From NCBI GenBank assembly GCA_964603985.1, contig CAZRXG010000005.1, forward strand, positions 1-64,000: 64,000 bases of DNA. The letters are read 5' to 3'. The DNA is from CAZRXG01 sp964603985. Its GTDB lineage: Bacteria; Chloroflexota; Anaerolineae; Aggregatilineales; UBA3940. Positions 61,169 to 64,000 of this stretch are shown one piece after another; positions within the stretch are counted from its first letter, which is position 1, and each line of letters opens with the position of its first letter. Under the pieces are notes generated by a model. It was not told the DNA's origin and did not search any database. It was given only the letters and a program-made list of their open reading frames with translations. The position numbers and the translations under genes were made by a program.

Positions 61169-61840
61169 ATGGTCGAAGCGACACAGGAACAGGTTATTCA
61201 GAAGCAGGGCAAAGAGGAAGAGGCCACCCCCCTGACGCTGGAGGCGTACCTCGACGCGTATGCGCGCCAACCGGTTGAGGTCGTGGACGGAGATATGGTC
61301 GTGATGAGCCCGCCAGAATTAGCACACGTGATCATCGCACGCAATCTTTTTGTTTCCCTGAACGACTTTGTTTCCGAGCACCAACTGGGGGAGGTGTGGC
61401 CTGATGCCACGCCCTACCTCCTCGATGCAGACGACCGCGCCGATTGGGTGCGCGGATCGCGCGTGCCGGATGTTTCATTTGTCGCCCGCGAGCGCATGGA
61501 CGCCCACCTGGCCCGCTACGGCACAGAAGGCCCGCTTCGGCTCGCCCCCGACCTGGCCGTCGAGATCGTCTCCACCCACGACCGCTACAGCGACCTCAAC
61601 CGCAAGGTGGCCGACTACCTGCGCTACGGCACGCGGCTGGTGTGGGTCATCGACCCGCAGGTGCGCACCGTGCGCGTCGTCACGCCCGACGATCCGGGCG
61701 GGCGCATCCTCACCCCGGACGACACGCTGGCCGGTGACCCCGTCCTGCCCGGCTGGTCGGCCCCGGTGCTGGACGTGCTTGGCGGCCCCGCCGAATCCCC
61801 CGCGCCCGCCGCCGCGCCGCAGGAAGAAGCAGGCGAGTAG
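61169..61840 (+). CDS. Uma2-family (DUF820) PD-(D/E)xK nuclease-like protein
   Basis: 223 residues. The Uma2 fold is shown by LTLEAYLDAYARQPVEVVDGDMVVMSPPELAHV, then PDVSFVARERMD (catalytic Asp), APDLAVEIVSTHDRYSDLNRKVADYLRYGTRLVWVIDP (catalytic Glu and Lys) and a trailing VTPDDP-G-R segment. The family is abundant in Chloroflexota and cyanobacteria; its biological role is unsettled, with nuclease activity predicted from the PD-(D/E)xK residues. It lies 126 bases after the caspase-like gene. A TACAAT at 61122-61127 may be its -10. Confidence 0.9.
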   Translation: MVEATQEQVIQKQGKEEEATPLTLEAYLDAYARQPVEVVDGDMVVMSPPELAHVIIARNLFVSLNDFVSEHQLGEVWPDATPYLLDADDRADWVRGSRVPDVSFVARERMDAHLARYGTEGPLRLAPDLAVEIVSTHDRYSDLNRKVADYLRYGTRLVWVIDPQVRTVRVVTPDDPGGRILTPDDTLAGDPVLPGWSAPVLDVLGGPAESPAPAAAPQEEAGE

Positions 61841-61887
61841 TCTCTGCCCCCTGCCCCCGGTGCTCCTGGCCGGGGCACTTTCAGGAT

Positions 61888-61916
61888 TTGCCACAGACCG
61901 CACATATCGGTATGAT
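61888..61916 (+). promoter_or_regulatory. Promoter of the lipoprotein genes
   Basis: TTGCCA (61888-61893), exactly 17 bases, TATGAT (61911-61916). It places transcription start near 61923, in front of the ATG at 61954 and after the longer frame's start at 61888. Confidence 0.75.
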
Positions 61917-61953
61917 GCTGGGCGGAGAAAAACACCGGTCAGGGAAACGCTGC

Positions 61954-63174
61954 ATGTCAGGCAACAGGCTGTGGGCCATCGGGGTGAGCGTTGTGCTGGC
62001 GGCCATCGCCGCCACCGGCTGCGAGGCGTGGCTGATCGAGGAGCCGACGCCCGCCGTGCTGCCCACGCGCACTCCCACCCCCGGCCCGACCGACACGCCC
62101 GCCGTCCCCCCCACCCCAACATACTTCCCCGCCACCCCGTCGCCCACCATCACCCTGACGCCCATCCACTCGCCGACGCCGCCGCTCGCCCCCACCTCGA
62201 CGCCCTCCAGAGATCAGATGACCGCCGTGGCGCTGGGGCCGGACGACCTCGACGCGCCGCTGATCTCGTACTTCGTCGCCTTCCCGACCGACATCGACCC
62301 CGGCGAGTCGGTGCTGCTCTTCTGGTCGTCCAGGAAGGGCATCGCAGCGGCGGTCTATAATCTCAAATACGACGGTTCGCCGGGCCGCACCTGGGAGGTC
62401 GATGTCGAAGGCTCGCTGACCGTCACGCCGCAGTTGCGGGGCCGCCACGAGATCTACGTGCTGGCCGTGACCAACGGCGTGGTCACCGTCGAGCGCTCGC
62501 TTGGCGTCTACGTCACCTGCCCGACCGGGTGGTTCTTCGACCCCCCGCCGGAGGAGGGCTGCCCGGAGCCGGAGGTTCAGATCTCGGAGGCGACCACCCA
62601 GCAGTTCGAGCACGGGCGGATGTTCTGGGTGGGCGCGACCGGCGAGATCATCGTGCTGCTTGAAGCTCCGCTCGATCTGCTCGGCGTGGAGGAAGATACC
62701 GGCGAGGGTGAGGGTGAGGGCGAGGACGAAGCAGAAGGCGAAGACGAGGGTGAAGAGGAGGACGAGATACCGCCCGCCTGGCTGATCTTCACCGGGCCGT
62801 TCGCTGCGGGCCAGCCGGAAGGCGAACCACCCTCCGAAACGCCGGAGGGCGAATTGCCCCCGGCTGCCCTCGATGAAGCGCCGACCGCGACCCCGGAGGG
62901 CGGTTCGACCGCCGAAGCGACCCAGGAAGACCGGCCTACCCCGCTGCCGGAGGGCTTCCGAGAGCCGACCGGCGGATTCGGCGTGGTGTGGCGTGACAAC
63001 CCGGATGTCCGCGAGCGGCTCGGCTGGGCCATCGGCGAGGAGGAGGTCTTCTCGATGACCTGGCAGCGCGAAGTGATCCCGGAGGCCGAGTGGTTATACT
63101 TTACTGACCACCAGAGCGCGGTCGTCATGCTGGAGCCGGAAGGGGTCGGCTGGCAGGTGATCGCGCATCAGTAA
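61954..63174 (+). CDS. Lipoprotein of unknown function with LGWA-type motif
   Basis: 406 residues. The signal peptide ends in lipobox AATGC (about residue 22), followed by a Thr/Pro-rich spacer to about 85. A beta-rich domain (LISYFVAFPTDIDPGESVLLFW to TVERSLGVYVTCP) has an Ig-like look. Highly acidic Glu/Gly repeats (250-270) and another Pro/Thr/Glu linker follow. The C-terminal part contains GGFGVVWRDNPDVRERLGWAIGEEE, a motif that recurs in envelope proteins of Chloroflexota. AGGGA upstream supports the ATG at 61954. It ends 24 bases before the second lipoprotein gene. Confidence 0.75.
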   Translation: MSGNRLWAIGVSVVLAAIAATGCEAWLIEEPTPAVLPTRTPTPGPTDTPAVPPTPTYFPATPSPTITLTPIHSPTPPLAPTSTPSRDQMTAVALGPDDLDAPLISYFVAFPTDIDPGESVLLFWSSRKGIAAAVYNLKYDGSPGRTWEVDVEGSLTVTPQLRGRHEIYVLAVTNGVVTVERSLGVYVTCPTGWFFDPPPEEGCPEPEVQISEATTQQFEHGRMFWVGATGEIIVLLEAPLDLLGVEEDTGEGEGEGEDEAEGEDEGEEEDEIPPAWLIFTGPFAAGQPEGEPPSETPEGELPPAALDEAPTATPEGGSTAEATQEDRPTPLPEGFREPTGGFGVVWRDNPDVRERLGWAIGEEEVFSMTWQREVIPEAEWLYFTDHQSAVVMLEPEGVGWQVIAHQ

Positions 63175-63198
63175 CATATGGAAAGGATCGGAGAAGCC

Positions 63199-63660
63199 GT
63201 GAAATCAAACCGAGGATTTACAGTTAGCACATCGCTGGCGGTCGGGTCGGTCGTCGTGCTGGCGGCCCTGCTCGCCGCCTGCGCTCAACCGAGGGTCGTT
63301 GCCACACCTGAGAACGTGATACCAACGCCAGCGCCCGAACCGTACATCCGCGTGACGACGGCCCAGGTCAACGGCGACATAGTTGTCGCCAGGGGATACA
63401 ACGACCTGCCCGAAGGGAGCTGCGTCCTGACGCAGTTATACGCCGACGACGAGCCGGTCGAGTGGTGGCCGTCCGACCGGTGCGCCGCGCCGCGCGGCAC
63501 GGGGTGGACAATTGGCGTGCAGCTCGGCGAAGAGGGCAAGCCGGGCGCGCTGGACGCGGACCGGCAGTACATGCTGCGCGCCTGGTGCGATACAAACCCG
63601 TCGATTGAGTCGGAGCCGTTCTACTTCGACCTGGCGGGGCCGCCCGCACCTGAACAGTAA
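63199..63660 (+). CDS. Small lipoprotein of unknown function
   Basis: 153 residues. GTG 63199 has GGAG six bases upstream, whereas an ATG at 63178 has no ribosome-binding site. The signal peptide carries the lipobox LLAAC (ALLAACAQP) near residue 29. The mature part is a single small beta-sandwich (VTTAQVNGDIVVARGYNDLPEGSCVLTQLYADDEPVEWW), with three cysteines after the lipid-anchored one. Probably co-transcribed with the preceding lipoprotein gene. Not assigned to a family. Confidence 0.7.
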   Translation: MKSNRGFTVSTSLAVGSVVVLAALLAACAQPRVVATPENVIPTPAPEPYIRVTTAQVNGDIVVARGYNDLPEGSCVLTQLYADDEPVEWWPSDRCAAPRGTGWTIGVQLGEEGKPGALDADRQYMLRAWCDTNPSIESEPFYFDLAGPPAPEQ

Positions 63661-63694
63661 GGGCGCTTCACAGGCAGCAGACCGGAGAACACGC

Positions 63695-64000
63695 ATGCAT
63701 AATAAGATCATCATCACGGCGGGCGATGTCTCGCTGGAAGCGGAACTGAACGACACCCCTACCGCCCGGCAGGTCTGGGAGGTGCTGCCGGTCGAGGGGA
63801 CGGCCAACGTGTGGGGTGAGGAGATCTACTTCAAGATCCCCGTCGAAGCCTCGCAGGCCTCGGACGCCCGCGAGGAGGTCGAGGTGGGCGAGATGGGCTA
63901 CTGGCCCACCGGGCGCGCGCTCTGCATCTTCTTCGGGCCGACGCCGGTCAGCACCGGCGAGCGCCCGCGCGCGTACAGCCCGGTCAACATCCTGGGGCGC
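63695..64000 (+). CDS. Cyclophilin-like fold protein, incomplete at window end
   Basis: The reading frame starts at ATG 63695 (GGAG nine bases upstream) and runs off the window after 102 codons with no stop. It reads MHNKIIITAGDVSLEAELND-TPTARQVWEVLPVEGTANVWGEEIYFKIPV and later GEMGYWPTGRALCIFFGPTP, which matches the small bacterial cyclophilin-like/TM1367 family. Members keep the beta-barrel fold of peptidyl-prolyl isomerases, but isomerase activity is usually not shown. The C-terminal part lies outside the window. Confidence 0.8.
   Translation, partial: MHNKIIITAGDVSLEAELNDTPTARQVWEVLPVEGTANVWGEEIYFKIPVEASQASDAREEVEVGEMGYWPTGRALCIFFGPTPVSTGERPRAYSPVNILGR

Overview
The window is high-GC, gene-dense bacterial DNA. 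The gene content fits Chloroflexota, most likely the Anaerolineae: a methylmalonyl-CoA mutase large subunit with no B12 domain, a deazaflavin (F420)-type oxidoreductase, an oversized SecA, GT-C glycosyltransferases with a C-terminal beta-sandwich module, Uma2 nuclease, and multi-domain STAND/NACHT, caspase-like and pentapeptide-repeat proteins. The taxonomic call is inference. I found no rRNA, tRNA, CRISPR array, prophage or insertion sequence.

Layout. 0.4-6.1 kb: propionyl/methylmalonyl-CoA genes (mutase large subunit, epimerase) mixed with a DUF3795-like protein, a HAD phosphatase, and a lysine 2,3-aminomutase family radical SAM enzyme. 6.4-13.5 kb: clpC, an orphan membrane protein, and a three-gene operon (GNAT, family 5 solute-binding lipoprotein, DinB-like protein). 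13.8-19.8 kb: a same-strand envelope-stress-type array of two PspC proteins, two LiaF-like 'toast-rack' proteins and a Ser/Thr kinase that carries the same toast-rack module outside the membrane. 19.9-24.1 kb: VWA lipoprotein, HAD hydrolase, a tiny very acidic protein and a receiver-roadblock protein. 24.2-33.0 kb: cell-surface/glycan genes (YfhO-like giant, LysM/SdrD-like surface protein, GT39, GT4). 33.0-48.1 kb: housekeeping genes (trmD, lytic transglycosylase, PadR with its HAAS-like partner, ychF, fur, pcm, add, secA, metalloprotease, bioY, osmC).

49.3-61.9 kb is the most unusual region. It holds a 1374-residue NACHT-HEAT protein, a small protein that shares a Gly-rich 'GD-x-x-PG-x-N' module with the divergently transcribed NACHT-FGE/C-lectin protein beside it, a lone receiver protein, a duplicated pentapeptide-repeat protein, a membrane-anchored caspase-like peptidase and a Uma2 nuclease. 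By analogy to known NTP-dependent conflict systems of multicellular bacteria this looks like an NLR-type immunity or programmed-death locus. That role is inferred from domain content, not shown.

The window also carries several families of short palindromic repeats (called A to D here). Three of them lie inside the reading frame of the giant membrane protein without breaking it. Several promoters match the -35/-10 consensus closely (fur, padR, the small module protein, the caspase gene, a lipoprotein gene), and three of these overlap operator-like palindromes.
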